NCBI GenBank assembly: GCA_016936555.1
Contig: JAFGXR010000039.1
Span: forward strand, 17,916-81,915
Direction: 5' to 3'
DNA: 64,000 bases
DNA from: Spirochaetales bacterium
GTDB taxonomy: Bacteria; Spirochaetota; Spirochaetia; DSM-2461
The notes beneath the pieces were generated by a model. The model searched no databases. It worked only from the letters and a program-made list of their open reading frames with translations, and had not been told where the DNA came from. The translations under genes and the position numbers were made by a program. Shown here piece by piece: positions 18,621-26,943 of this stretch (positions are counted from its first letter, which is position 1; each line of letters opens with the position of its first letter).

Positions 18621-20285
18621 ATAAACGGTCGGAAATCCTTAATCATTCTTGATGTTGTGCTTCTCATCTTCGCTCTGGCAATAGGGGGATTTCTTCTAAG
18701 CCAGAATAATGTGTCATATTATGTCGATCTGGTTCGACCGAACCGGTCTGATGAATTCAGGGAGAACCTGGGGGCTGTCGACAGAATGATAAATGGCGGA
18801 GGGTATAGCTCCGCCATTTCTTATTTGAAAAAAGGCGCTTCTTTCGCAGAAACCGGTCTGAACTGGATGAGCGTTATCAAAAGAGCTTATATTCTTGGAG
18901 AAAAAACCGGGGATGCATCTCTTTTCCATAAATATGTGGAAAAAGGTTTTGTTGAGTACCCGGGAAATGAAGATATCAGGGCTTTTCGGGTTTACTCTCT
19001 GCTGAACCAGCAGAAATATTCAGAAGCTTCCGATCTTTCAATGAGTATAAAGAATTCTTTTTACAATAGTCTTAAAGTGGAAGCAGCTCTGAGTGCCGAA
19101 TTCGCCTCCGAAACTATCGCCGATCCTTTTTCCTATATACTGGATCTTTTAAAGAACTCCGATGATCCTTCCATTTTCAGAAAAGTGGGGGAAATCACGG
19201 GAAACGAGAAACTTCTCTTTGATGCCGCTATTCTCTATATGAAAAGCGGAGAAATCAGAAATGCGTTTCATCTCGCTTCAGGAATTACCGGACAATGGGT
19301 TCATGATGAAGCAATCGGTATGATAGCAATTGATGCTGGTGAATATAAACACGCTTTGACGCGTCTGCTCAATCAGAATCAACTGGATAAACAGAATCAC
19401 AATGAAAGATGGGCGATTCAGCTTATTCTCGGGGATCTGCTGCAGCTGGAAGGTCAACTCAATGATTCAGGGGAATACTACAGAAAATCACTTGAAATAA
19501 ATGAAGAGGGAAGCTGGAAGCAGTATGCTAATTATTCGAGACTACTGAAAGCGCAAGGGCGGTTCCGCCAGTCCATGACGACTCTTCAGGATGCCATTAG
19601 TCTGTTTCCCGATAAAGAGAAAGAGCTGGTTGTTTCTATGGTCAACAATCAGTTTGACAGAAACAGGTCTACAACCGAACGATATTTGAAGTCCTTTCTC
19701 GATCGGCATCCCGATGATCCTGAGGCTAATCTGCTGGTTATTGAGCATTTTCCCATACAGACGACTCCGGAAAAATACGGTGCGAGAATCTGGGAACTTT
19801 ATAATAAAAATCCGGCGAACAGGACCATAGCCGAATTTCTTATCTGGTATCTCCTCGGTGTCGGGGATATCGAGGGGACAACTCTTGTTCTTGACCGTTT
19901 CGACAGGGACAGCGGCCGGTCCTACTGGACCGTATTCTACAGAGCGCTCAGTTTATCGATGAATAAAGGTTTCAATGAAGCGGAAAGGTTACTTCAAGAA
20001 TCTATAGAGATGAAAGAGACATGGTATGCCTTTTACAATCTTGCAGTTATACAGCTTTTTCTTGGAAAATACAGCATGGCTCTCGACAATCTTCAGGAAG
20101 CGGAGGTATTACTCGCGAAATCCGATCTGGAACAATTCAACTTTCTTTCCAGCATAAAAACGAAGTTTGCAGTTGCTTATATTGGATTAAAGGAACTTGA
20201 TAACGCCAGAGTGTCTCTGTCAGAAGCTCTTAAACTTGATAGCAGCAATCTCGAAGCGGCGTTATTGACACGAGAGATACAATAA
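18621..20285 (+). CDS. Membrane-anchored TPR protein with a likely AUA start
   Basis: A TPR-rich protein anchored by one N-terminal helix. The only canonical in-frame start is GTG at 18657, but that cuts into the hydrophobic segment, removes its basic flank and has no ribosome site. Reading from ATA at 18621 gives INGRKSLIILDVVLLIFALA, a proper signal anchor, with GGAG at 18611-18614 six bases upstream. I therefore propose AUA initiation (554 residues; 542 from GTG). TPR-like repeats fill residues 60-540, with periplasmic location expected. It sits between nusB and map in a compact operon. Function unknown. Confidence 0.75.
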   Translation: MNGRKSLIILDVVLLIFALAIGGFLLSQNNVSYYVDLVRPNRSDEFRENLGAVDRMINGGGYSSAISYLKKGASFAETGLNWMSVIKRAYILGEKTGDASLFHKYVEKGFVEYPGNEDIRAFRVYSLLNQQKYSEASDLSMSIKNSFYNSLKVEAALSAEFASETIADPFSYILDLLKNSDDPSIFRKVGEITGNEKLLFDAAILYMKSGEIRNAFHLASGITGQWVHDEAIGMIAIDAGEYKHALTRLLNQNQLDKQNHNERWAIQLILGDLLQLEGQLNDSGEYYRKSLEINEEGSWKQYANYSRLLKAQGRFRQSMTTLQDAISLFPDKEKELVVSMVNNQFDRNRSTTERYLKSFLDRHPDDPEANLLVIEHFPIQTTPEKYGARIWELYNKNPANRTIAEFLIWYLLGVGDIEGTTLVLDRFDRDSGRSYWTVFYRALSLSMNKGFNEAERLLQESIEMKETWYAFYNLAVIQLFLGKYSMALDNLQEAEVLLAKSDLEQFNFLSSIKTKFAVAYIGLKELDNARVSLSEALKLDSSNLEAALLTREIQ

Positions 20286-20297
20286 TGGAGTGAAGTT

Positions 20298-21047
20298 TTG
20301 ATTAATATTAAAAATGAGGATCAGATAAACAGAATCCGTGAATCCTGTTATCTGCTGGCAGATACATTTGAGGAAATAGAGTCGTATATTGAAGAGGGTA
20401 TTACGACCCTGGAGTTGAATAAGATCGCTGATGATTTTATCCGTAGAAAAGGAGGTGTCCCCTCATTTCTGGGTTACGGAGGTTTTCCCGGTGCAATCTG
20501 CGCTTCAGTCAATGATACGGTAATACACGGAATCCCCGACAAGACGAAACTTAAAGAGGGAGATGTTATCGGTATCGATATGGGTATAAACCTCAATGGT
20601 TATTTCAGTGACAGGGCTGTAACCTATCCGGTAGGAAAAGTCGACAGTGAAGTTGAACAGCTCCTGCGGATAACGAAAGAGAGCCTCTACAAAGCCATAG
20701 AAGCGGCTGTCGCCGGAAATAGAATCAAGGATATTTCAAAAGCTGTCACAGGCCATATTGAACCCTACGGATATGGTATTGTCTATGACTTTTGCGGACA
20801 CGGCGTCGGACTGGCAGTTCATGAGGATCCGTCCATACCCAATTATTATCCCTATCGCGGCTTCAATCCCCGCATCAAACCGGGCATGGTTCTGGCAATA
20901 GAGCCGATGGTCAATCTGGGCGTCGATGAAGTTGAAGTCCTCAGTGATGACTGGACCGTAAAGACGATAGACAGAAAAATATCAGCCCATTTCGAACACA
21001 CCATCGCCGTTTTTAAAGACCATACGGAAATTCTCACAAAAAAATAA
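20298..21047 (+). CDS. map: Methionine aminopeptidase, type I
   Basis: Removes the initiator methionine from new proteins. The 249 residues carry all the metal-ligand motifs: GIDMGINLNGYFSDRA (two aspartates), CGHGVGLAVHEDPSIPN (histidine), AIEPM (glutamate) and HFEHTIAV (glutamate near the end). It lacks the N-terminal SH3-binding extension, as usual in bacteria. The start is TTG at 20298 with GGAG at 20288-20291. It follows the TPR gene by 12 bases and precedes htrA by 19. Confidence 0.97.
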   Translation: MINIKNEDQINRIRESCYLLADTFEEIESYIEEGITTLELNKIADDFIRRKGGVPSFLGYGGFPGAICASVNDTVIHGIPDKTKLKEGDVIGIDMGINLNGYFSDRAVTYPVGKVDSEVEQLLRITKESLYKAIEAAVAGNRIKDISKAVTGHIEPYGYGIVYDFCGHGVGLAVHEDPSIPNYYPYRGFNPRIKPGMVLAIEPMVNLGVDEVEVLSDDWTVKTIDRKISAHFEHTIAVFKDHTEILTKK

Positions 21048-21066
21048 GGCGGAGGAAATCGGACCT

Positions 21067-22557
21067 ATGAAAATTACTACCTCTGCCAGACATGCCCTTG
21101 CATTTGTACTTATTGCAGTCTCTATTCTGGTCAGTATATTCTCTGTCATAACTTCAAGGGGGGCCTATCGAAATTCCGATTTTTTTGAACAGGTTTTCGC
21201 CCAGTCGGTAAGGAATACGGATTATGAAAAAGCCCTGGCTCTCCAAAATGTTTACAGACAGGTTGCCGCGGATGTCCTGCCTGTCGTTGTGGAGATAGAT
21301 GCTGTTGAATTTCAGGACTCTGAAACATCCGATACATTTAATCCCTTCAGATTCTTCATGGAGCCGAAGGACGATATTTATTCCGACGACGGGGATTCGA
21401 AAAGGTACCGCAGTGAAGGTCTCGGATCGGGAATTCTCGTTAGAAGAGATTCAGACAGATATTATGTTCTTACGAATAACCATGTTGCGGGAAATGCCGA
21501 TGAAATCACAATAAAGTTATTCGATGAGCGCTCCTATGACGGGAATATTGTAGGAACGGATGAGAGAAAAGATCTGGCGCTTGTTTCTTTTGAAACTTCA
21601 GAAGATCTTAAAATCGGAATTTTAGGGGATTCCGATGATCTATATGTAGGTGATTTTGTCCTGGCTGTAGGTAATCCTTTCGGTTTTCAATCGACAGTTA
21701 CGTCGGGGATAATCAGCGCATTGGGACGGAAACAGGGACCCGAGAACATCAGTGATTTTATCCAGACCGATGCTTCGATCAACCAGGGTAATTCCGGAGG
21801 AGCTCTGGTCAATCTTAAGGGAGAGATTATCGGTGTCAATACGTGGATAACGACACCGACCGGGGGAAGTATCGGTCTGGGATTCAGTATCCCCATCAAC
21901 AATGCGAAGAAAGCCATCGACGACATAATCAGAAGCGGATCTCCGCAGTACGGTTGGCTGGGTGTTTCCATCAATTCTATTAATGAAGAAACAGGAATCA
22001 GCCTGGGGATCAAGTCGGAAAGCGGCGCATTTATCGGACAGGTTTTCCGCAATTCCCCTGCCGATAAAAGCGGAATACTCCCAGGTGATTACATTACTTC
22101 AGTCAATGGAAGAACATTAAAATCCGGTGATGATCTATTTTACCTCATAGGTGATATTCAGCCCGGTTCGGAAGTCCAGTTCTTTGTCGAAAGAGATGGA
22201 AACCAAATTGCCATTTCCGTTCTGATTGAGAAAAGGGATGATGAGAAGGCAGCTCAATTACTTTCATCCAGTTATCTCGCCTGGCCGGGAGCTCTTGTCG
22301 CTCCTTTAAACGATGAGTTGAGAAAAGCTTTATCTCTTGACGACAATGAAAACGGTGTAGTAGTTTATGAAATATATCCGAAAACTCCCATGCAGATTTC
22401 CGGAATAAAAAAAGGAGACCGCATAACGGAAATCAATAATGCAGCGATTGCAGATCTTCGGGAGTTTTACAGGCAGATAAACAGCAATAAGGAAATAACA
22501 ATAACCTATATCCGGGAAGGGGATTCTTTTGAAACTTCTTTAATCAAAATCAGATAA
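21067..22557 (+). CDS. HtrA/DegP-family serine protease with two PDZ domains
   Basis: Envelope protein-quality protease. A membrane anchor or signal (residues 8-30) is followed by a trypsin-like domain with the triad H139 (LTNNHVAG), D169 (DLALVSF) and S243 (NQGNSGGALVN), then PDZ1 (about 295-385) and PDZ2 (about 400-490). The 496-residue length suits DegP/DegQ-type enzymes. There is an acidic insert near residues 80-115, ahead of the histidine. GGAGG lies upstream, though a GGAC sits closer to the ATG. With the PpiC-type foldase upstream in the same cluster, it points to an outer-membrane protein quality-control operon. Confidence 0.93.
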   Translation: MKITTSARHALAFVLIAVSILVSIFSVITSRGAYRNSDFFEQVFAQSVRNTDYEKALALQNVYRQVAADVLPVVVEIDAVEFQDSETSDTFNPFRFFMEPKDDIYSDDGDSKRYRSEGLGSGILVRRDSDRYYVLTNNHVAGNADEITIKLFDERSYDGNIVGTDERKDLALVSFETSEDLKIGILGDSDDLYVGDFVLAVGNPFGFQSTVTSGIISALGRKQGPENISDFIQTDASINQGNSGGALVNLKGEIIGVNTWITTPTGGSIGLGFSIPINNAKKAIDDIIRSGSPQYGWLGVSINSINEETGISLGIKSESGAFIGQVFRNSPADKSGILPGDYITSVNGRTLKSGDDLFYLIGDIQPGSEVQFFVERDGNQIAISVLIEKRDDEKAAQLLSSSYLAWPGALVAPLNDELRKALSLDDNENGVVVYEIYPKTPMQISGIKKGDRITEINNAAIADLREFYRQINSNKEITITYIREGDSFETSLIKIR

Positions 22558-22569
22558 GGCAGGAAAATT

Positions 22570-23169
22570 ATGGAAAAAGTTTTTATTCCCTACGATACGA
22601 TCAGAAACAATGCACTTAAACTGGCAAATGAAGTCTATAAAAGCGGTTTTACTCCCGATGTCATTTATATACCCCTGAGAGGCGGAGCCTACATGGGAAA
22701 TGTATTCAGCGAATACTATAAACTGGTCAGAAAAAATGAAAGACCGGTTTTTTATGCTGCAGTTGTAGCCCGATCCTATACGGACATTCACAAGAGAGAT
22801 AAAGTCATGATCGACGGATGGACCTATGATCCTCAATACCTGAGGAATGGAGACAAAATCCTTTTTGTCGATGATGTTTTCGATTCTGGTGTCACTTTGA
22901 ATTATCTCGTCGAGGAAATCATCTCTCACGGTATTCCCAGGGAAGATATTAAAGTCGCCGTGCACGACTACAAGGTTTTTCCGAACAAGCGTAAACTTCC
23001 GATTCAGCCCGACTTTTTCTGTGAGAAAATCATCATTGAAAATGAAGAAGACGAGAAATGGTTGCATTATATGAGCCATGAGTTCGCTGGTCTGACATCT
23101 GAAGAGATTGATAAGTACTACAGCAGAGATCCAGAAGTAAATGAGATACTTCACAGGATCGTAAAATAA
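22570..23169 (+). CDS. Phosphoribosyltransferase-domain protein
   Basis: A 199-residue cytoplasmic protein of the type I PRTase fold. The PRPP loop ILFVDDVFDSGVTL is at about residues 96-112, and the N-terminal YIPLRGGAYMG resembles the pyrophosphate loop of hypoxanthine/xanthine phosphoribosyltransferases (COG2236-like). The flexible hood differs from Hpt, so the base substrate cannot be named. AGGCAGGA precedes the ATG. It is the last gene of the foldase-to-htrA cluster, ended by a strong terminator. Confidence 0.75.
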   Translation: MEKVFIPYDTIRNNALKLANEVYKSGFTPDVIYIPLRGGAYMGNVFSEYYKLVRKNERPVFYAAVVARSYTDIHKRDKVMIDGWTYDPQYLRNGDKILFVDDVFDSGVTLNYLVEEIISHGIPREDIKVAVHDYKVFPNKRKLPIQPDFFCEKIIIENEEDEKWLHYMSHEFAGLTSEEIDKYYSRDPEVNEILHRIVK

Positions 23170-23201
23170 AAAAAAGCACCGGGCCCCCCGGTGCTTTTTT
23201 T
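23170..23201. terminator. Strong bidirectional terminator
   Basis: GCACCGGG (23176-23183) / CCCGGTGC (23187-23194) flanked by an A-run on the left and a T-run on the right. It serves both the phosphoribosyltransferase gene (+) and the lipoprotein gene (-) that converge here. Confidence 0.95.
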
Positions 23202-23218
23202 AGTAACTTGCTACCCGT

Positions 23219-24517
23219 CTATTCGATAGCCCAGATTCTTTTGGTATTATCATCCTGATCAACTTCATTTATCCAGACTCCGTTTGCGGCCGTGTAGGCG
23301 AAAAGTCGGTCTCCATCAGCAAGGAAACCCGTTATGGAAGCTCCGGAAAGATCGCTGCTAAGATAATTATTTTCATCGGAAAAGTTTATATCAACCCAGT
23401 CCCAGACCCCATCATCGCTGCTGGAAACATTCAGCTGTACATACCCTTCGCCGTCATTTGTCGTATCAGTTTTATTTGCAATAGTTCCGATGATAAGCTG
23501 GTTTGTCGTCCCGAGAGTATCCAGTCTGGCAAAGCCTTTGAGCCAGACATCGCTGTTTGTCAGCTCTCTGAAAGCAGATCCGTTGTATATGTGGAGTAAT
23601 CCGGCAGTGTCGGTAAGCAGGAGACGTGTTGCATCATAGGCAAAGATATCCACATAGCGGACCGAAGCCGGACTGGCGGCAACAGGATTAAAAGTTGTAG
23701 CATCGGTACTCTTGTAGAGTTTTCCTTCTGATTCCCCATTTATTATTAGCCAGTAGTTCGCTGTGCCGTCATAGACGATATTTTCCACTTTAGCGATCAT
23801 ATTTTCGACGACACCTTCGGAATCAGCGTCGTACTTGGCGAAAGTGCTGATATCGATAGATGTCGTATTGTTCAAGTCGTAGTCTATCAGGTTGGGAGAC
23901 GCTGTATAGAACAAGCTTGATCCACCGGGTATCGTATCAGGGATATTGTCATTAAAGGATGTATAGGTAAAATTAACTCGATTGATGTACAATCCGGTTC
24001 CGGTAGAAAACAGTCTGTATATATTGGAATCATGGGTTGTAGACGTACGTTCGACAACAGTTTTTATTTCCGGTGTCCATGATGACGAAATAACCGATGA
24101 AGGATCAGATGGCGATACCCGGAAAATACCGCTAATAAAATAAGAATCTGAAGCAGAAGACATTGAAATATAAAGTTCCGTTCCGATCTGGACCATGGAT
24201 GTAACAGCGGGATAACTGCTGAATGGTTCGTTGGCATCGACTGGTGTATTATCAGACCCGTTCGGAAGAGCAAGTTCCGACCAGTCGTCCAGCGTCGAAT
24301 CAGAACTGATGTTTCTGTAGTAGATTTTCGTACCGGCATTTCCGAAATAATAATTTCCGATTTTTACCATATTGCTGAAAATCGCACTGTTATTCAGGTT
24401 GTTTTTTTCCTGAACAAGTTCTTCATTTTCCAGGGAATAGAATATCCCTTTATCATTACAAGCTGCAAATAAAGAGAATATTGCCACAAGAGATGCTATT
24501 TTAAAAAGGTTTTTCAC
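23219..24517 (-). CDS. Lipoprotein of unknown function
   Basis: A 432-residue protein with a lipoprotein signal: basic MKNLFK, hydrophobic core, and lipobox LFAAC with Cys near residue 20. The mature part is beta-rich, with many Ser, Thr, Asp and Tyr residues and recurring short blocks such as GTELYISMS, GTGLYINRV and GDRLFAYTA spaced roughly 60-70 residues apart, which suggests a beta-propeller. I recognise no family. It starts at GTG 24517 with GAGG nine bases upstream and follows the barrel-protein gene by 16 bases, so the two are co-transcribed and may work together at the outer membrane. Confidence 0.7.
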   Translation of the reverse strand: MKNLFKIASLVAIFSLFAACNDKGIFYSLENEELVQEKNNLNNSAIFSNMVKIGNYYFGNAGTKIYYRNISSDSTLDDWSELALPNGSDNTPVDANEPFSSYPAVTSMVQIGTELYISMSSASDSYFISGIFRVSPSDPSSVISSSWTPEIKTVVERTSTTHDSNIYRLFSTGTGLYINRVNFTYTSFNDNIPDTIPGGSSLFYTASPNLIDYDLNNTTSIDISTFAKYDADSEGVVENMIAKVENIVYDGTANYWLIINGESEGKLYKSTDATTFNPVAASPASVRYVDIFAYDATRLLLTDTAGLLHIYNGSAFRELTNSDVWLKGFARLDTLGTTNQLIIGTIANKTDTTNDGEGYVQLNVSSSDDGVWDWVDINFSDENNYLSSDLSGASITGFLADGDRLFAYTAANGVWINEVDQDDNTKRIWAIE

Positions 24518-24533
24518 TTATATTACCTCATTA

Positions 24534-25160
24534 TTAAAAGTGGTACCGGGCAGAAAGAGTGAAATCGAGAAAATTGCCTATTCTGTCATATGAGTGGTCG
24601 CTGGGAACTATTTCAGGAGAAACCCAGTAGGAAAGGGTTCCACCGAAGGACCAGTCACTGTTGAAATGCCAATAGAGCGACGCTCCCGGTTTCATAAGGA
24701 ATTGAACGTTCTTTTCATCCTGGTACGTTATGATGTTAATACCCATGCCCCAGAACAGTGGCAGCGAGAACTGTCCGAAATGAAACTCATAAGCGATTCT
24801 GGTCGTTATGGGGACCATAAAAAAAGGGTTTTCATTGGGACTGTAGGCAAATATTCCGCCAATCTCCAGACCGATTTTAAAGTTATTATTCAGATAGGCT
24901 TCATACATAAGTGATCCCGCTCCACCGACAGTCAGTTTTGTCGCTGCAAAAGCGCTTTCTCCATCGGCAGGTGTGGGGTCGAAAAAGAATAAAGGAAAAA
25001 ACATCCCCGCATGTATGGCAAAATTCTGATCTCCCAGAGAATATAAGTCAACCTGCTGAGGCTTTTCCTCTTCATTTCCTTCTTCCTGAGCATAGACTGA
25101 ACCAAGCCGAAAAAAAGTGAAAACGAGAGTTGCAAGAAGCAGTTTTATGTTCTTTGTCAA
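24534..25160 (-). CDS. Small outer-membrane beta-barrel protein
   Basis: A 208-residue exported protein: signal peptide ending at VYAQ, a short acidic linker (EEGNEEEKPQQ), then alternating aromatic/polar strands with glycine turns and a terminal phenylalanine (SARYHF), the insertion signature of outer-membrane barrels. The size suits an eight-stranded OmpW-like barrel. Treponema TP0733, which I recall as being near folD, may be a relative; folD is divergent here. The start is TTG 25160 with AGAGG seven bases upstream. The cargo or ligand is unknown. Confidence 0.7.
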   Translation of the reverse strand: MTKNIKLLLATLVFTFFRLGSVYAQEEGNEEEKPQQVDLYSLGDQNFAIHAGMFFPLFFFDPTPADGESAFAATKLTVGGAGSLMYEAYLNNNFKIGLEIGGIFAYSPNENPFFMVPITTRIAYEFHFGQFSLPLFWGMGINIITYQDEKNVQFLMKPGASLYWHFNSDWSFGGTLSYWVSPEIVPSDHSYDRIGNFLDFTLSARYHF

Positions 25161-25315
25161 ATTGATCCTCTTCCTTCAATAATTTATGTGATATTATCAT
25201 AGTAACCATTAATCATCAATAAAGTTACAAAAAAGCCTTTTTTATAAAAAGTGGGAAAAATACTCTAACATTTCTGTGACTTTATTTTAATATTAAGAAC
25301 TATCGGAGGTAGATG

Positions 25316-26206
25316 ATGGCAGCGGAAATTATGGATGGAAAGCTTCTTGCTCTGGAAATGAAAGAAGAGCTTAAGACTCAGGTCGGGGATTTAAAAGCCA
25401 GAGGTATTACTCCGGGGTTGGGTGTCATTCTTGTCGGTGATAATCCGGCAAGCAAGAGCTATGTGACATCAAAGGAAAAAGCCTGTGAGAGTATCGGTAT
25501 TTTTTCCGATGATATCAGACTCCCCGGAGATATAACGGAAGAGGAGCTTCTCTCTCATGTCGAGAGGATGAACAGAGATGAAAAGATTCACGGAATTCTT
25601 GTTCAGCTTCCCTTACCCAAACATATAGATGAAGATAAAATTATCAATGCTATCAGTCCCGATAAAGATGTCGACGGTTTTCATCCTGTCAGCGTCGGAA
25701 GAATGGTTCTAGGGCATGATACCTTTCTTCCCTGCACACCCCACGGCTGCCTGAAACTTTTCGAGAGATATGATGTGGAAACGGAAGGCGCTGAAGTGGT
25801 TGTAATCGGTAGAAGCAATATCGTAGGCAAGCCGGTAGCCAATCTCCTTATGAGAAAAGACAAGCCGGGGAATTCCACAGTTACGGTCTGTCATACAAGA
25901 ACCAGAAAAGAAGATCTTCTCGCCCATACTAAAAAAGCGGATATTATCATTGTCGCCTCCGGCTATCCCGATACGCTTACAGCGGATATGGTTAAAGACG
26001 GGGCTGTGGTTATTGATGTGGGTATAAACCGAATGGAAGACGGGACTAGAGAAAGAGGATACAGATTGGTCGGTGATGCTGATTTTGATTCGCTCAAAGA
26101 GAAGTGCAGCAAGATTACGCCTGTGCCGGGCGGAGTCGGTCCCATGACTATCACTATGCTTCTTTTTAATACGGTCCAGTCTGCCCGGAACAGATTGAAT
26201 AATTAG
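25316..26206 (+). CDS. folD: Bifunctional methylenetetrahydrofolate dehydrogenase / cyclohydrolase
   Basis: Oxidises 5,10-methylene-THF and hydrolyses the product to 10-formyl-THF, the one-carbon donor used by the purine gene downstream. Signatures: YVTSKEKACESIGI with the catalytic Lys, QLPLPKH, DVDGFHP, nucleotide-binding GRSNIVGKPVANLL and PVPGGVGPMT. Two adjacent ATG codons (25313 and 25316) are possible; GGAGG at 25305-25309 favours 25316, giving 296 residues. A terminator follows at 26215. The 155-base gap upstream, shared with the divergent barrel gene, must hold both promoters, but no convincing pair of boxes is seen. Confidence 0.97.
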   Translation: MAAEIMDGKLLALEMKEELKTQVGDLKARGITPGLGVILVGDNPASKSYVTSKEKACESIGIFSDDIRLPGDITEEELLSHVERMNRDEKIHGILVQLPLPKHIDEDKIINAISPDKDVDGFHPVSVGRMVLGHDTFLPCTPHGCLKLFERYDVETEGAEVVVIGRSNIVGKPVANLLMRKDKPGNSTVTVCHTRTRKEDLLAHTKKADIIIVASGYPDTLTADMVKDGAVVIDVGINRMEDGTRERGYRLVGDADFDSLKEKCSKITPVPGGVGPMTITMLLFNTVQSARNRLNN

Positions 26207-26214
26207 GAAATTAC

Positions 26215-26240
26215 GGCTTGCCCATGGGCAGGCCTTTTTT
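26215..26240 (+). terminator. Terminator between folD and purH
   Basis: GGCTTGCC (26215-26222) pairs with GGCAGGCC (26227-26234) with one G-U, loop CATG, then six T. Confidence 0.85.
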
Positions 26241-26267
26241 AAATTCACTTTATCAGGAGAAAGGAAA

Positions 26268-26942
26268 TTGGCTCTCAATATCGTTGAAAAAATCGATGGA
26301 AATGTAAAAATTCAAAATGTTCTGATCAGTCTGTCCGACAAGACTAGCCTGGAAAAATTTGTGAAGTCTCTGCTGGAAATCAACAAAGACATAACTTTTT
26401 ATTCCACAGGGGGAACCTATAAAGCGATAGAAGAGCTGATAGGGACTGAGAATCTGGTCGCCGTGTCAGAATACACCGGCCAGCCGGAGATGCAGGGCGG
26501 TCTTGTCAAAACCCTGGATTTTAAGATTTATATGGGGCTCCTCAGTGAAACCTATAACGCGGCGCATAGAGAGGATCTCGACAGAATAGGGGGGATCGTC
26601 TTCGATCTGGTCGCAGTTAATCTCTACCCCTTCAGTCAGACGGTCTCTCGGGAAGGCGTGACGGTGGAAATGGGACGTACCAATATCGATATCGGCGGTC
26701 CCTGCATGCTGAGAGCATCGGCAAAGAATTTTCTCCGTGTCCTTTCCCTCTGTAATCCTGACGATTACGATAGGATTATTGAGGAAATGAAGGCCAGCGG
26801 CGGGTATATCTCTCTGGAGACGAGATTTGCCATGGCCGAAAAGACTTTTGCTCACACAGCTGAATATGACAGAAACATTTTTGAGTTTTTAAAGAATTCG
26901 TCTGCAGTTGAATTGAAAAAATGCTATAGAGAGGTGTTGTGA
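26268..26942 (+). CDS. IMP cyclohydrolase part of a split PurH
   Basis: A 224-residue stand-alone version of the N-terminal PurH domain, which closes the purine ring to IMP. MGS-fold motifs are present: YSTGGTYKAIEEL, VSEYTGQPEMQGGLVKTLDFKI, DLVAVNLYPF, and TNIDIGGPCMLRASAKNF. Several are variants of the E. coli forms (PEMMDGRVKTLHPKI, GGPSM). The start is TTG 26268 with AGGAG at 26255. It ends in TGA one base before the ATG of the transformylase gene, in another frame, so the two polypeptides are separate but coupled. In most bacteria both activities lie on one chain of about 520 residues. Confidence 0.87.
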   Translation: MALNIVEKIDGNVKIQNVLISLSDKTSLEKFVKSLLEINKDITFYSTGGTYKAIEELIGTENLVAVSEYTGQPEMQGGLVKTLDFKIYMGLLSETYNAAHREDLDRIGGIVFDLVAVNLYPFSQTVSREGVTVEMGRTNIDIGGPCMLRASAKNFLRVLSLCNPDDYDRIIEEMKASGGYISLETRFAMAEKTFAHTAEYDRNIFEFLKNSSAVELKKCYREVL

Positions 26943-26943
26943 T

